Assembly: GCA_036265535.1 (NCBI GenBank)
Contig: DATAOV010000096.1
Span: 1-13,659 of the forward strand
Length of the DNA: 13,659 nucleotides
From: AC-32 sp036265535
GTDB taxonomy: Bacteria; Actinomycetota; Thermoleophilia; Gaiellales; Gaiellaceae
Direction: 5' to 3'
The notes beneath the pieces are model-generated. The model was not told the origin of the DNA. It was given only the letters and a program-made list of their open reading frames with translations, and did no database searches. Below, piece by piece: positions 1 through 6,675 of the stretch. Positions within the stretch are counted from its first letter, which is position 1, and every line of letters starts with the position of its first letter. The position numbers and the translations under genes are program-made.

Positions 1-73
1 TGGAGCTAGCCGGACTCGAACCGGCGACCTCCTGGGTGCGATCCAGGCGCTCTCCCAACTGAGCTATAGCCCC
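1..73 (-). tRNA. tRNA-Ala (anticodon CGC)
   Basis: Read on the minus strand this folds as a full 73-nt cloverleaf. The acceptor stem GGGGCTA pairs with TAGCTCC, and its third pair is G-U, the alanine identity element G3:U70. The D arm contains GCTCAGTTGGGAGAGC. The anticodon stem CCTGG/CCAGG closes the loop ATCGCAC, giving anticodon CGC, which reads GCG. The T arm holds GTTCGAG and the discriminator base is A at position 1. The window ends at the discriminator, so whether CCA is encoded cannot be seen. It faces away from the oxidoreductase gene on its right. Confidence 0.97.
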
Positions 74-84
74 GAGCGGGCGAC

Positions 85-90
85 AGTGTA
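85..90 (-). promoter_or_regulatory. candidate -10 box of tRNA-Ala
   Basis: On the minus strand TACACT lies 11 nt upstream of the tRNA 5' end, a normal distance for a housekeeping -10 element driving a tRNA. No convincing -35 was found at 16-18 nt spacing, so this is a candidate only. Confidence 0.35.
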
Positions 91-325
91 GCCGCCGCTG
101 CAGCCCGTTTACTTGTGCGGGGGCAAAGGCCTTACGTCTGCTCAACGCGAGGCCTAGAACGGTCAGCTCCCTGTCTGTAGGCGGGTTTGTCCGGGTTGGC
201 GGAACGCGAGTGTGACGTTGAGCGACAAGCGCTTCTTCTTGCTCCTTTGCAGAGCCTCCAGACACGCGCAAGCAGTCCTCTCGTTTCTTCTCTCACGGGC
301 CGGCCGAACACGCTTGGATGACGAC

Positions 326-1747
326 ATGACCCGACACGATGCCGTCGTCGTCGGATCGGGGCCGAACGGCCTCGCAGCAGCGATCGAGCTCGCTCGTACA
401 GGTCGTTCCGTCCTCGTGCGCGAGGCGGCTGACGAGATCGGTGGCGGACTCCGCTCGGGCAACGTGACCCTCCCTGGTTTCGTCCACGACCTCTGCTCGG
501 CGATCCATCCGATGGCCGCCGCTTCACCGTTCTTCAGGACCGTTCCTCTCGAAGATCACGGCCTCGAGTGGATCGAGCCACTGCTACCGCTCGCTCATCC
601 GCTCGACGGAGGGGAGGCCGTCCTGCTTCGACGGTCGGTCGAGGCGACGGCCAAGGGCCTGGGCGGGGACGCGGGCGCGTACGCGCGGGCCTTCCAGCCG
701 CTCGTCGATGCCTGGCCTCAGCTGGAGAACACCCTCCTGGGCCCCCTGGTGCGCCTTCCGCGCCACCCCGTCTCGCTGGCCCGATTCGGCCTCGAGGGGA
801 TCTGGCCCGCGACGAAGTTCGCCCGGCGGAGGTTCCGGGACGAGCCCGCGCGCGCCCTCTTCGCCGGCCTCGCAGCGCACTCGACCCTTTCGCTCGACAA
901 GATCGCGTCGGCGTCATTCGCTCTCGTGCTGGGAGTGACGGGACATGCGGTCGGATGGCCTCTTCCACGCGGGGGCTCTCAGTCGCTCGCCGACGCCCTC
1001 GCCTCGTACTTTCGGTCGCTGGGCGGTGAGATCGTCACGGGAGCACCGGTCGAGTCGCTCGATGAGCTCTCCGAGGCAAAGACCGTCCTCTGCGACGTCA
1101 CCCCGCGTCAGTTTCTCGGCCTGGCCGGCGACCGGCTCGGCGGCCGTTACCGGCAGGCGCTCGAGCGGTACAGCTACGGCCCGGGGGTGTTCAAGCTCGA
1201 CTGGGCCCTCTCGGCCCCGATCCCGTGGGCGACTCCGGAATGCGCCCAGGCCGGAACCGTGCACCTCGCTGGAACGCTCGACGAGATCACGGACTCCGAA
1301 CGGGCGCCCGAACGAGGCGAGACGAGCAACCGGCCGTTCGTGCTCCTCGCGCAGCCGACGATGTTCGATCCCTCACGCGCACCGGCCGGCCGGCACACCG
1401 CCTGGGGCTACTGCCACGTCCCGAACGGCTCGACGGTGGAGATGACCGGCGCAATCGAGCGACAGATCGAGCGCTTCGCTCCGGGCTTCGGCGAGCGCGT
1501 GCTCGCCCGAAGTGCGATTGGCCCCGCCGACCTCGAGCGCAGGAACGCAAACCTCGTCGGGGGCGACATCGCCGGGGGGTCAAACGCGCTTCGCCAGCTC
1601 GTCGCGCGGCCCGCCTTGCGGCCGGTCCCGTATTCGACGCCGCTCGAGGGTGTCTACCTCTGCTCCGCCTCGACGCCTCCGGGCGGAGGCGTCCACGGGA
1701 TGTGCGGATACCTGGCCGCTCGTGCAGCGCTACGAGCGACGGGCTAG
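326..1747 (+). CDS. FAD-dependent oxidoreductase, phytoene desaturase/PYROXD2-like
   Basis: A 473-aa protein. The chosen ATG at 326 puts the dinucleotide-binding strand directly at the N terminus, as in the family; the frame is open back to 212, but the extra 38 residues are not family-like. A Rossmann motif VVVGSGPNG (residues 7-15) binds the ADP part of FAD and is followed by an acidic strand end and a GGG-containing second motif near residue 38. The C terminus carries LCSASTPPGGGVHGMCGYLAA, the flavin-closing motif of NAD(P)/FAD-dependent CrtI-like amine-oxidase-fold proteins. No signal peptide or membrane segment is seen, so it is probably cytosolic. The substrate cannot be deduced, because no carotenoid or other pathway genes adjoin it. 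It stands alone and converges on the O-methyltransferase gene. Family assignment is firm; the reaction is unknown. Confidence 0.9.
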   Translation: MTRHDAVVVGSGPNGLAAAIELARTGRSVLVREAADEIGGGLRSGNVTLPGFVHDLCSAIHPMAAASPFFRTVPLEDHGLEWIEPLLPLAHPLDGGEAVLLRRSVEATAKGLGGDAGAYARAFQPLVDAWPQLENTLLGPLVRLPRHPVSLARFGLEGIWPATKFARRRFRDEPARALFAGLAAHSTLSLDKIASASFALVLGVTGHAVGWPLPRGGSQSLADALASYFRSLGGEIVTGAPVESLDELSEAKTVLCDVTPRQFLGLAGDRLGGRYRQALERYSYGPGVFKLDWALSAPIPWATPECAQAGTVHLAGTLDEITDSERAPERGETSNRPFVLLAQPTMFDPSRAPAGRHTAWGYCHVPNGSTVEMTGAIERQIERFAPGFGERVLARSAIGPADLERRNANLVGGDIAGGSNALRQLVARPALRPVPYSTPLEGVYLCSASTPPGGGVHGMCGYLAARAALRATG

Positions 1748-1782
1748 CCCGACCCGCTCCGCGACGCAACCCTTCAGCTCGT

Positions 1783-1796
1783 ACTGGACAGCCAGT
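1783..1796. terminator. small hairpin between convergent genes
   Basis: In the 67-bp gap between two convergent stop codons, ACTGG and CCAGT form a 5-bp stem around the loop ACAG. No T tract follows on either side, so a termination role rests only on its position. Confidence 0.25.
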
Positions 1797-1814
1797 CGGG
1801 GATCGTGATCGGCC

Positions 1815-2453
1815 TCAATTCGGCCTGATGAGCGTAATTCCGTCTCGCACCGTCAGCAGGACCGACGTGACCCGCGGATCGCTCCGCACATGCTCGTTGA
1901 ACGCCTTGATTCCCAAGGTGGACTCGGACTGGTCGGCGTCATCGAGGACGCTGCCGCTCCAGAGCGTGTTGTCGGCAGCGATCAGGCCGGTGGCCGAAAG
2001 TCTCGGCAACACCGCCTCGTAGTAGTTGACGTAGTTCTCCTTGTCGGCGTCGATGTAGACAAAGTCGAAGCCGCCCTCGAGTCGCTCGATCGTCTCGAGA
2101 GCCGGGCCGACGTGAATAGTGATTCGATCCGCGTACGGGCTTCGGGCGATGTACCGCCTGGCGACCTCGGCCTGCGCCTCCTCGAGCTCGCACGTGTCGA
2201 TGCGGCCGTCCGCCGGAAGGCCCACCGCCATAGAGAGTGCCGAGTACCCGCTGAACGTGCCGAGCTCGAGTACACGGCTTGCTTGCAGCGCGTGCACGAG
2301 CAGCTCGAGCAAGCGGCCCTGAACCGCCCCGGTGAGCATTTCCGGGAAGCTCAGCGTCGCCTTGGTCTCTTCCGCCAGCTCTACGAGCAGCTGGTTCGGC
2401 GGCGTGGCGTGCGCTTCGGCGTAGGCCTCGACCTCCTCCGGGACGAGCGTCAT
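1815..2453 (-). CDS. SAM-dependent O-methyltransferase, caffeoyl-CoA type
   Basis: A 212-aa class I methyltransferase of the O-methyltransferase family 3 (catechol/caffeoyl-CoA OMT-like). Residues 61-73, VLELGTFSGYSAL, are SAM motif I. DFVYIDADKENY (130-141) and AADNTLW (159-165) supply the acidic metal-site residues expected in the divalent-cation-dependent branch. RDGITLIRP at the end matches the usual last strand. Full length for the family. Its ATG overlaps the stop of the upstream thioredoxin-fold gene as ATGA, so the two are probably translationally coupled, and it is the last gene of a three-gene minus-strand operon. It should methylate a hydroxyl on a small cytosolic substrate; which one is not visible. 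Confidence 0.9.
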   Translation of the reverse strand: MTLVPEEVEAYAEAHATPPNQLLVELAEETKATLSFPEMLTGAVQGRLLELLVHALQASRVLELGTFSGYSALSMAVGLPADGRIDTCELEEAQAEVARRYIARSPYADRITIHVGPALETIERLEGGFDFVYIDADKENYVNYYEAVLPRLSATGLIAADNTLWSGSVLDDADQSESTLGIKAFNEHVRSDPRVTSVLLTVRDGITLIRPN

Positions 2454-2737
2454 GCGGCCGGGGCCCGGATCCGGGGTGCCTCGCTCAGCGTCCCCTCCTT
2501 GATCCGCTGCGCCATGTCCTTCGACTCATCGCGGTAGATCGACCCGTCTTCGAACTCGATCCACGGGTACTTCTTCTGGGCGGTGCGCCGCTCGGTCTCT
2601 TCACGGTTGCCGGGCCAGGGCATCCGGTCGACCTCGTATTCGATCCCGGCGTCGTCGAGCGCCTTCTGCACCCGCCAGCAGGGATGGCCTCCGAATTTGA
2701 TCCAGACGTTCTTGCAGCGGTGGAGCCTGATGGCCAT
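2450..2737 (-). CDS. thioredoxin-fold protein, GST N-terminal/glutaredoxin-like
   Basis: A 95-aa protein. The start at 2737 is fixed by a strong AAGGAGGGGG ribosome-binding site just upstream; the frame runs further up but overlaps the previous gene. Residues 10-40 give a beta strand, a single cysteine (Cys20 in GGHPCWRVQKAL), then a helix and DAGIEYEV, the standard glutathione S-transferase N-domain opening. YPWIEFEDG (57-65) carries the likely cis-proline and RDES (69-72) is in the place of the glutathione-contacting Glu/Ser pair. There is no all-alpha C-terminal domain, so this is an isolated thioredoxin fold. Actinobacteria usually use mycothiol rather than glutathione, so the partner thiol is open. 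It sits 31 bp after the hydrolase gene and overlaps the methyltransferase start. Confidence 0.8.
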   Translation of the reverse strand: MAIRLHRCKNVWIKFGGHPCWRVQKALDDAGIEYEVDRMPWPGNREETERRTAQKKYPWIEFEDGSIYRDESKDMAQRIKEGTLSEAPRIRAPAA

Positions 2738-2768
2738 CGTCCCCCTCCTTCTCCGGTGGTGGCCGACC

Positions 2769-3419
2769 TTACTCCCGCTCGACGCGCGAGCCGCCGACGA
2801 TCGCATCGCGCCCGTCGGCGAACCGGATCCAGGCCTTGCCCTTCCCGTCGTAGTCGGGTGACCAGACCACGAGGGTGGCCTCCTCGCCACCGACGTGAAC
2901 GGGCTCCGCTCCTTCCGGCTCGACCCCGCGCCAGACCCGGACGAACGGGTTGTGCTCCCACTCGCGGCCGATCGTCGTCTCGTCGGTGTGGCCGGGCAGC
3001 GCGCGCGTTTCGGGCGGAAGCTTCATCAGAACGTCCATCACGGAGCGGCGTATCTGCTCGAAGTCGCCCCCGCCGACGGCGTCCTTGAAGAGCACATCCC
3101 CGGTTGCGCACACCTCGTCGTTGACGACGAAGGCCAGGTGGTCGTCCTTGTGCCCCGGAGTCTCGAGCGCCCGAACCGAGAGCCCGCCCGTCTCGAGGTC
3201 GCCCTTGACGACCGGGCAGCCGTAACGGGTCACGACCTCGTCGTCGCCGGCGATGTGATCCGCGTCGGCGTGGGTCGTGAGGAGGTGCGTGACGGTCAGG
3301 CCGTGCCGCTCGACCGCGTCGAAGAGGGGCTCGAGTGGTGCACCCGAGTCGACGAAGACGGCTGTGCCGCCCGGCTCGTCGCCGATGAGGTAGGCGTTGG
3401 AGAGCCAGCCAGGATGCAT
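2769..3419 (-). CDS. MBL-fold metallo-hydrolase, glyoxalase II/YcbL-like
   Basis: A 216-aa protein from the ATG at 3419, which has GGAGCGGAGC just upstream and places the family opening HPGWLSNAYLIG at the N terminus. A GTG at 3431 is possible; the longer reading to 3494 would run into pspA. The metal motif is TTHADADH (48-55), an HxDxDH variant in which the usual second histidine is Asp52. Further ligands are His90 (TPGH), Asp108 (ATGD) and His144 in LPGHTDETTIGRE, a signature of the hydroxyacylglutathione-hydrolase-like branch. A C-terminal tail of about 55 residues forms extra strands. It leads the operon with the thioredoxin-fold and methyltransferase genes, which suggests thiol-adduct or thioester chemistry, but this is inference. 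Confidence 0.88.
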   Translation of the reverse strand: MHPGWLSNAYLIGDEPGGTAVFVDSGAPLEPLFDAVERHGLTVTHLLTTHADADHIAGDDEVVTRYGCPVVKGDLETGGLSVRALETPGHKDDHLAFVVNDEVCATGDVLFKDAVGGGDFEQIRRSVMDVLMKLPPETRALPGHTDETTIGREWEHNPFVRVWRGVEPEGAEPVHVGGEEATLVVWSPDYDGKGKAWIRFADGRDAIVGGSRVERE

Positions 3420-3442
3420 GCTCCGCTCCACGATCACCGCCG

Positions 3443-3452
3443 CTAGGCTAGA
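3443..3452. promoter_or_regulatory. candidate shared -10 region for divergent MBL gene and pspA
   Basis: The 56-bp divergent gap contains the near-palindrome CTAGGCTAGA. It offers TAGGCT toward pspA, 26 nt before its ATG, and TAGCCT toward the hydrolase, 25 nt before its ATG, in almost the same bases. No good -35 is visible on either side, so this is a candidate only. Confidence 0.35.
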
Positions 3453-3475
3453 CGTTCCGATCGAGAGGAGGACGG

Positions 3476-4204
3476 ATGGCCGGACTGATGTCACGCGCGT
3501 CGCTCGTCGTGAAGTCGAAGCTGTCGAAGCTGCTCGACCGCGCGGAGGATCCGGGTGAGACCCTGGACTACTCGTATGAGAAGCAGCTCGAGCTCCTGCA
3601 GAACGTCAAGCGCGGCATCGCCGACGTCGTCACCGCAAAGAAGCGACTCGAGCTCCAGGAGACGAAGCTGCAGGAGAGCATCGTCAAGCTCGAAACCCAG
3701 GCGCGGCAGGCGCTCGCCGAGGGCCGAGAGGATCTCGCGCGTCAGGCGCTCGAGCGCAAGTCTGGGCTCCAGCAGCAGCTCCAGAGCCTCGACGAGCAGA
3801 CGAAGCAGCTGGAGGCCCAACAGGAGAAGCTGATCGCGAGCGAGAAGACGCTGTCGGCCAAGGTCGAGGCCTTCCGCTCGCAGAAAGAGACGATCAAGGC
3901 GCAGTACTCGGCCGCCGAGGCGCAGGTGCGGATCGGCGAGGCGGCGACGGGGATCGGCGAGCAGATGGCCGACACCGGGCTCGCGATTCAGCGCGCGAAG
4001 GACAAGACCGACCAGATGCAGGCTCGGGCCTCGGCAATCGACGAGCTGACCGAGTCGGGCGCGCTCGAGGACTTCACCTCCGACCAGACCGAGCTCGACC
4101 GCGAGCTCGGCGCGATCGCGTCGAAGTCACAGGTCGACCAGGAGCTCGAGCAGCTGAAGTCGGAGCTCGGCCCGGGCGAGAAGCAGAAGGAGCTCAAGCA
4201 ATGA
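3476..4204 (+). CDS. pspA: PspA/IM30-family envelope stress protein
   Basis: A 242-aa, almost entirely helical coiled-coil protein, the length of the PspA/IM30 (ESCRT-III-like) family. The ATG follows AGAGGAGGA. Residues 1-24 form a basic amphipathic membrane-contacting helix (SRASLVVKSKLSKLLDRAEDP), followed by the family segment DYSYEKQLELLQNVKRGIADV and long Q/E/K/A-rich heptads up to about residue 150. A Glu/Asp-rich helix ends the protein. Members bind the inner face of the cytoplasmic membrane and stabilise it during stress. Its TGA overlaps the ATG of the next gene as ATGA, so pspA and pspAA are coupled. There is no neighbouring PspC, PspM or ClgR gene. Confidence 0.95.
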   Translation: MAGLMSRASLVVKSKLSKLLDRAEDPGETLDYSYEKQLELLQNVKRGIADVVTAKKRLELQETKLQESIVKLETQARQALAEGREDLARQALERKSGLQQQLQSLDEQTKQLEAQQEKLIASEKTLSAKVEAFRSQKETIKAQYSAAEAQVRIGEAATGIGEQMADTGLAIQRAKDKTDQMQARASAIDELTESGALEDFTSDQTELDRELGAIASKSQVDQELEQLKSELGPGEKQKELKQ

Positions 4205-4488
4205 TCGTCAGGGTGCTGGGCGAAGGGCAGTTCGAGGTCGACGACGAGGTCGCAAAGGGTCTGAACGACCTCGACGACCAGGCCGAGCGGGCGCTCGAGG
4301 CCGGCGACGAGTCTCAGCTCTCGGAGCTGCTCGGCCGAATGGCCGACGCGGTGCGGACGAACGGCGCCCGCCTGCCGGACGAGGACCTCTCGCCTTCCGA
4401 GGCGATCATCCCGCCGGAAGACTTGTCGCTCGACGAGGCCCGCCGTCTGTTCGAGGACGAGGGCCTCATCCCCGACCTACCGCGATAG
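4201..4488 (+). CDS. pspAA: PspA-associated protein PspAA
   Basis: A 95-aa acidic protein opening MIVRVLGEGQFEVDDE, the typical start of PspAA. A beta-rich first 20 residues precede a helix (DLDDQAERALEAGDESQLSELLGRMADAV), and a Pro/Asp-rich tail ends in SLDEARRLFEDEGLIPDLPR. The family is known as a small partner encoded with PspA in actinobacteria and archaea; its molecular role is poorly defined. The 4-bp overlap with pspA implies co-translation. There is no signal peptide, so it probably acts on PspA in the cytoplasm. Confidence 0.88.
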   Translation: MIVRVLGEGQFEVDDEVAKGLNDLDDQAERALEAGDESQLSELLGRMADAVRTNGARLPDEDLSPSEAIIPPEDLSLDEARRLFEDEGLIPDLPR

Positions 4489-4495
4489 GAACGAC

Positions 4496-4523
4496 GAGAG
4501 CCCGGCCGCTCGGCCGGGCCCTC
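4496..4523. terminator. bidirectional hairpin terminator
   Basis: GCCCGGCC (4500-4507) pairs perfectly with GGCCGGGC (4512-4519) around the loop GCTC. The stem extends past one mismatch by GAG/CTC. It lies 8 nt after the pspAA stop and between two convergent genes, so it can serve both. There is no T tract, which is common in high-GC actinobacteria. Confidence 0.65.
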
Positions 4524-4547
4524 GAAGCGGTTCAGGGCGAACTGGGC

Positions 4548-5093
4548 CTACTTGTGGGCGCGCCCGTGGTCGTCTTTGCCTCCGCTGAGCTGGCCGCGGA
4601 TCTCGCCGGCGGGCCAGCGGGTGGAGTGGACGTTGGCGTAGACCGCTCCGGCGCGGATCGCCCGGACGGCCTCGGCGAACGAACCCGCCTCGATGCCCTG
4701 GGCGTCGGGGCCGATGATGTCGGAGGGCGTGATCGTGCCCTCGACCGTCCCGCCCGGCGACGGACACGCGGGCTTGCCCCCGCCGCCGCAGAGGAAGGCG
4801 ATGATGCTGCCGCCCACGTGCTGCTGGGCGAAATGCAAATGCGCCACCGTGGCGGGATTCTCGAGGGTGTAGGTCAGCTTGTAGGTGATCTTCTGCCCGC
4901 TCTTGTCGATGCGGGCGCTGAACTTCCCCCTGCCGACGGTCGAGATCGAGCCCGGCCCGACGACCTCGTTGTAGCCGTTGAGCCGCGCCTTCGCGACGCC
5001 GTTGTCGTCGTTCTTGGCGAGTGCGTAGGACCCCCCGCTCAGCGCCACGATCAGCGCGAGCAGGAGCCCACCATAGAGCCATCGCTTGCTCAT
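4548..5093 (-). CDS. secreted CHRD-domain protein
   Basis: A 181-aa protein with a clear Sec signal: basic MSKRW, a hydrophobic stretch 7-25 and a probable cut after ALA at residues 24-26. The ATG at 5093 follows GGAGGGAGAGC. Residues about 34-169 form a CHRD (chordin) domain, recognised by HLHF (85-88) and the hallmark YANVHSTRWPAGEIRGQL (152-169). Cys102 and Cys110 bracket a Gly/Pro loop and could form a disulfide outside the membrane. The tail is charged (GGKDDHGRAHK). CHRD proteins are extracellular and their bacterial function is largely unknown. The gene lies 70 bp after pspAB on the same strand, inside the Psp region, which suggests co-expression but does not prove a shared job. Confidence 0.9.
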   Translation of the reverse strand: MSKRWLYGGLLLALIVALSGGSYALAKNDDNGVAKARLNGYNEVVGPGSISTVGRGKFSARIDKSGQKITYKLTYTLENPATVAHLHFAQQHVGGSIIAFLCGGGGKPACPSPGGTVEGTITPSDIIGPDAQGIEAGSFAEAVRAIRAGAVYANVHSTRWPAGEIRGQLSGGKDDHGRAHK

Positions 5094-5142
5094 GCTCTCC
5101 CTCCAGCTCGTTTTCCAATGAGCTACGCGAGAAGTGCCTACC

Positions 5143-5158
5143 CGGTTTCGCGGAACCG
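5143..5158. terminator. weak hairpin between pspAB and the CHRD gene
   Basis: CGGTT and AACCG form a 5-bp stem, extendable by a wobble pair, in the 70-bp gap. No T run follows. It could attenuate read-through from htpX-pspAB into the CHRD gene; support is weak. Confidence 0.3.
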
Positions 5159-5163
5159 ACTCC

Positions 5164-5733
5164 TCAGACCGGGGCGTCGAAGATGGCGAACCAGCGCGAG
5201 AGGTCGTTCTCGACCGGAAGCTCTTTCTCCAGCTTCGCCTTCAGCTCGAGCTCCTCCGCGTTGTCGCGTTCCTTGTCCTCGCCCTTCGGCACGAACGGCC
5301 AGAACGCGCCCCGCTTGTAGCCGTAGATCCAGTAGACCTTCTTGCCGTTCCCCTCGAACGGGAAGACGGCGGCCAGCAGCTGCGGACCGAACCCGCGCGA
5401 CTCGAGCTCGGACGCGATCAGATGGACGGTCGCGACCAGGTCCTCGAAGTCCCGGTCCCGGACGATCAACCACTCGAAGCCGAACTCGTCGGAGCGCCGC
5501 TCGACCTTGGAGCCGGACTCGTTCGCCACCGCGTCCAGCAGCTCCTGGAGCTCGTTCTCGGCCCGCACGAACTCGCCGGCGGACAGGGACTTGAAGCAGA
5601 CGCCGGCCGAGCCGGTCGGCTTCAGCCCGAGCTCGACCTCGAGCGTGATGCGGGCCGTCGAGATGGCGAACAGCCGCTCACCGGCGGCGTCCTTTAGCTT
5701 CTTGCGCCCGAAGAGGACGTTGGCCAGACCCAC
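5164..5733 (-). CDS. pspAB: PspA-associated protein PspAB
   Basis: A 189-aa soluble protein. The opening MGLANVLFGRKKLKDAAGERLFAISTARITLEVELGLKPTGSAGVCFK has the layout of PspAB: a short amphipathic helix, then a strand-rich core with the PTG...AGVCFK motif. Later parts include EFGFEWLIVRDRDFEDLVATVH, a FPF-containing segment, YWIYGYKRGAFWPFVP, and a charged helix before FAIFD. PspAB is a known partner family of actinobacterial Psp systems, commonly next to htpX as here, 9 bp downstream of it. Its biochemical role is unknown. No signal peptide or membrane segment is seen. It is very likely co-transcribed with htpX. Confidence 0.85.
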   Translation of the reverse strand: MGLANVLFGRKKLKDAAGERLFAISTARITLEVELGLKPTGSAGVCFKSLSAGEFVRAENELQELLDAVANESGSKVERRSDEFGFEWLIVRDRDFEDLVATVHLIASELESRGFGPQLLAAVFPFEGNGKKVYWIYGYKRGAFWPFVPKGEDKERDNAEELELKAKLEKELPVENDLSRWFAIFDAPV

Positions 5734-5742
5734 GCGTGGTGG

Positions 5743-6660
5743 TTACGCGACCGGCCGCCCCATCTCGCGCGCGATCTCGGAAAGCGCGGCGAGGCGCTTC
5801 TCGAGCGGCGGATGGGTCATGAAGAGTTCCCCCGTCTTCTTGCGCCAGTTCGTCGGCACGATGAAGAAGGCGTTCATGGTCTCGACCTGGCGGAGGTCCT
5901 GCTGCGGGATCATCGTGATCTGGCTCGCGATCTTCTGCAGGGCGCTCATCAAGTGCTCGGGCGCGCCGGTGATCAGAGCCGAGCCGCGGTCGGCCGCGAA
6001 CTCGCGGTAGCGGGAGATCGCCAGGATGAGGATCTGGCTGAGGAAGTACGTGATGATCGAGACGACGACCACGATCAGCCAGACCGGCACGCTGTTGTTG
6101 TTGTCGCGGTTGCCCCCGAAGCCGCCGAACATACCCGAGTAGAGGCCCCAGCGGGTCAACAGGCCGGCCAGCATCGCGAAGAAGCTCGCCACGGTCATGA
6201 CCAAGACGTCGCGGTTGGCGATGTGCGAGAGCTCGTGGGCCAGCACACCCTCGATCTCCTCCGGCTCGAGCCGGTTCCAGAGGCCCGTCGTGACGGCCAC
6301 CGCGGAGTGCTTCTGGTTCCGCCCGGTAGCAAACGCGTTCGGGACGTCTGACTCGATGATGGCCACGCGCGGCTTGCGCAGGTCGGCCATCGCCGCGAGC
6401 CGCTCGATCATGTCGTGCAGCGCCGGCGCCTCGTCCCTCTCGACTACCTTGGCGCCCGAGGCGCGCAAGGCGAGCTTGTCCGAGGTGAAGTACTGGAACA
6501 GCGCCAACCCGCCGACGATCACGAGCATCAGCACGAGACCCGCGTTCAGGACGTAGAACAGCGCGAGCGCGAAGAAGACGTAGAGCAGACCGAGCAGGGA
6601 GCCCGTGAAGAGCATCCGCAGCGTCAGCCCGGCGTCGCGTCCATAAGCCTTGCGTTTCAT
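5743..6660 (-). CDS. htpX: membrane zinc metalloprotease HtpX (M48B)
   Basis: A 305-aa integral membrane protease, normal length for HtpX. The start MKRKAYGRDAGLTLRM is family-like and an AAGGGGG ribosome-binding site lies 10 nt upstream. Hydrophobic helices are at about 16-36, 38-58, 153-170 and 192-214. The catalytic zinc motif is HELSH (142-146), and the third ligand is Glu220 in SRYREFAAD. THPPLEKRLAAL (282-293) is the usual C-terminal signature. HtpX degrades misfolded membrane proteins, facing the cytoplasm. It heads the htpX-pspAB unit and complements the pspA-pspAA arm that converges on it. The divergent membrane-protein gene starts only 15 bp away. Confidence 0.96.
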   Translation of the reverse strand: MKRKAYGRDAGLTLRMLFTGSLLGLLYVFFALALFYVLNAGLVLMLVIVGGLALFQYFTSDKLALRASGAKVVERDEAPALHDMIERLAAMADLRKPRVAIIESDVPNAFATGRNQKHSAVAVTTGLWNRLEPEEIEGVLAHELSHIANRDVLVMTVASFFAMLAGLLTRWGLYSGMFGGFGGNRDNNNSVPVWLIVVVVSIITYFLSQILILAISRYREFAADRGSALITGAPEHLMSALQKIASQITMIPQQDLRQVETMNAFFIVPTNWRKKTGELFMTHPPLEKRLAALSEIAREMGRPVA

Positions 6661-6675
6661 CGAGAATCGGCCCCC

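Noticed and set aside
212..325. N-terminal extension of the FAD oxidoreductase back to 212
   Set aside because: The added residues are not family-like and displace the Rossmann motif from the N terminus; the ATG at 326 fits better.
4554..5594. 346-aa plus-strand ORF
   Set aside because: It is the mirror of the CHRD and pspAB genes, low-complexity Arg/Pro/Ala-rich, with no ribosome-binding site.
6415..6675. 87-residue extension of the membrane protein
   Set aside because: It is antisense to the start of htpX and reads as charged low-complexity sequence; the TTG at 6676 gives a proper signal peptide.
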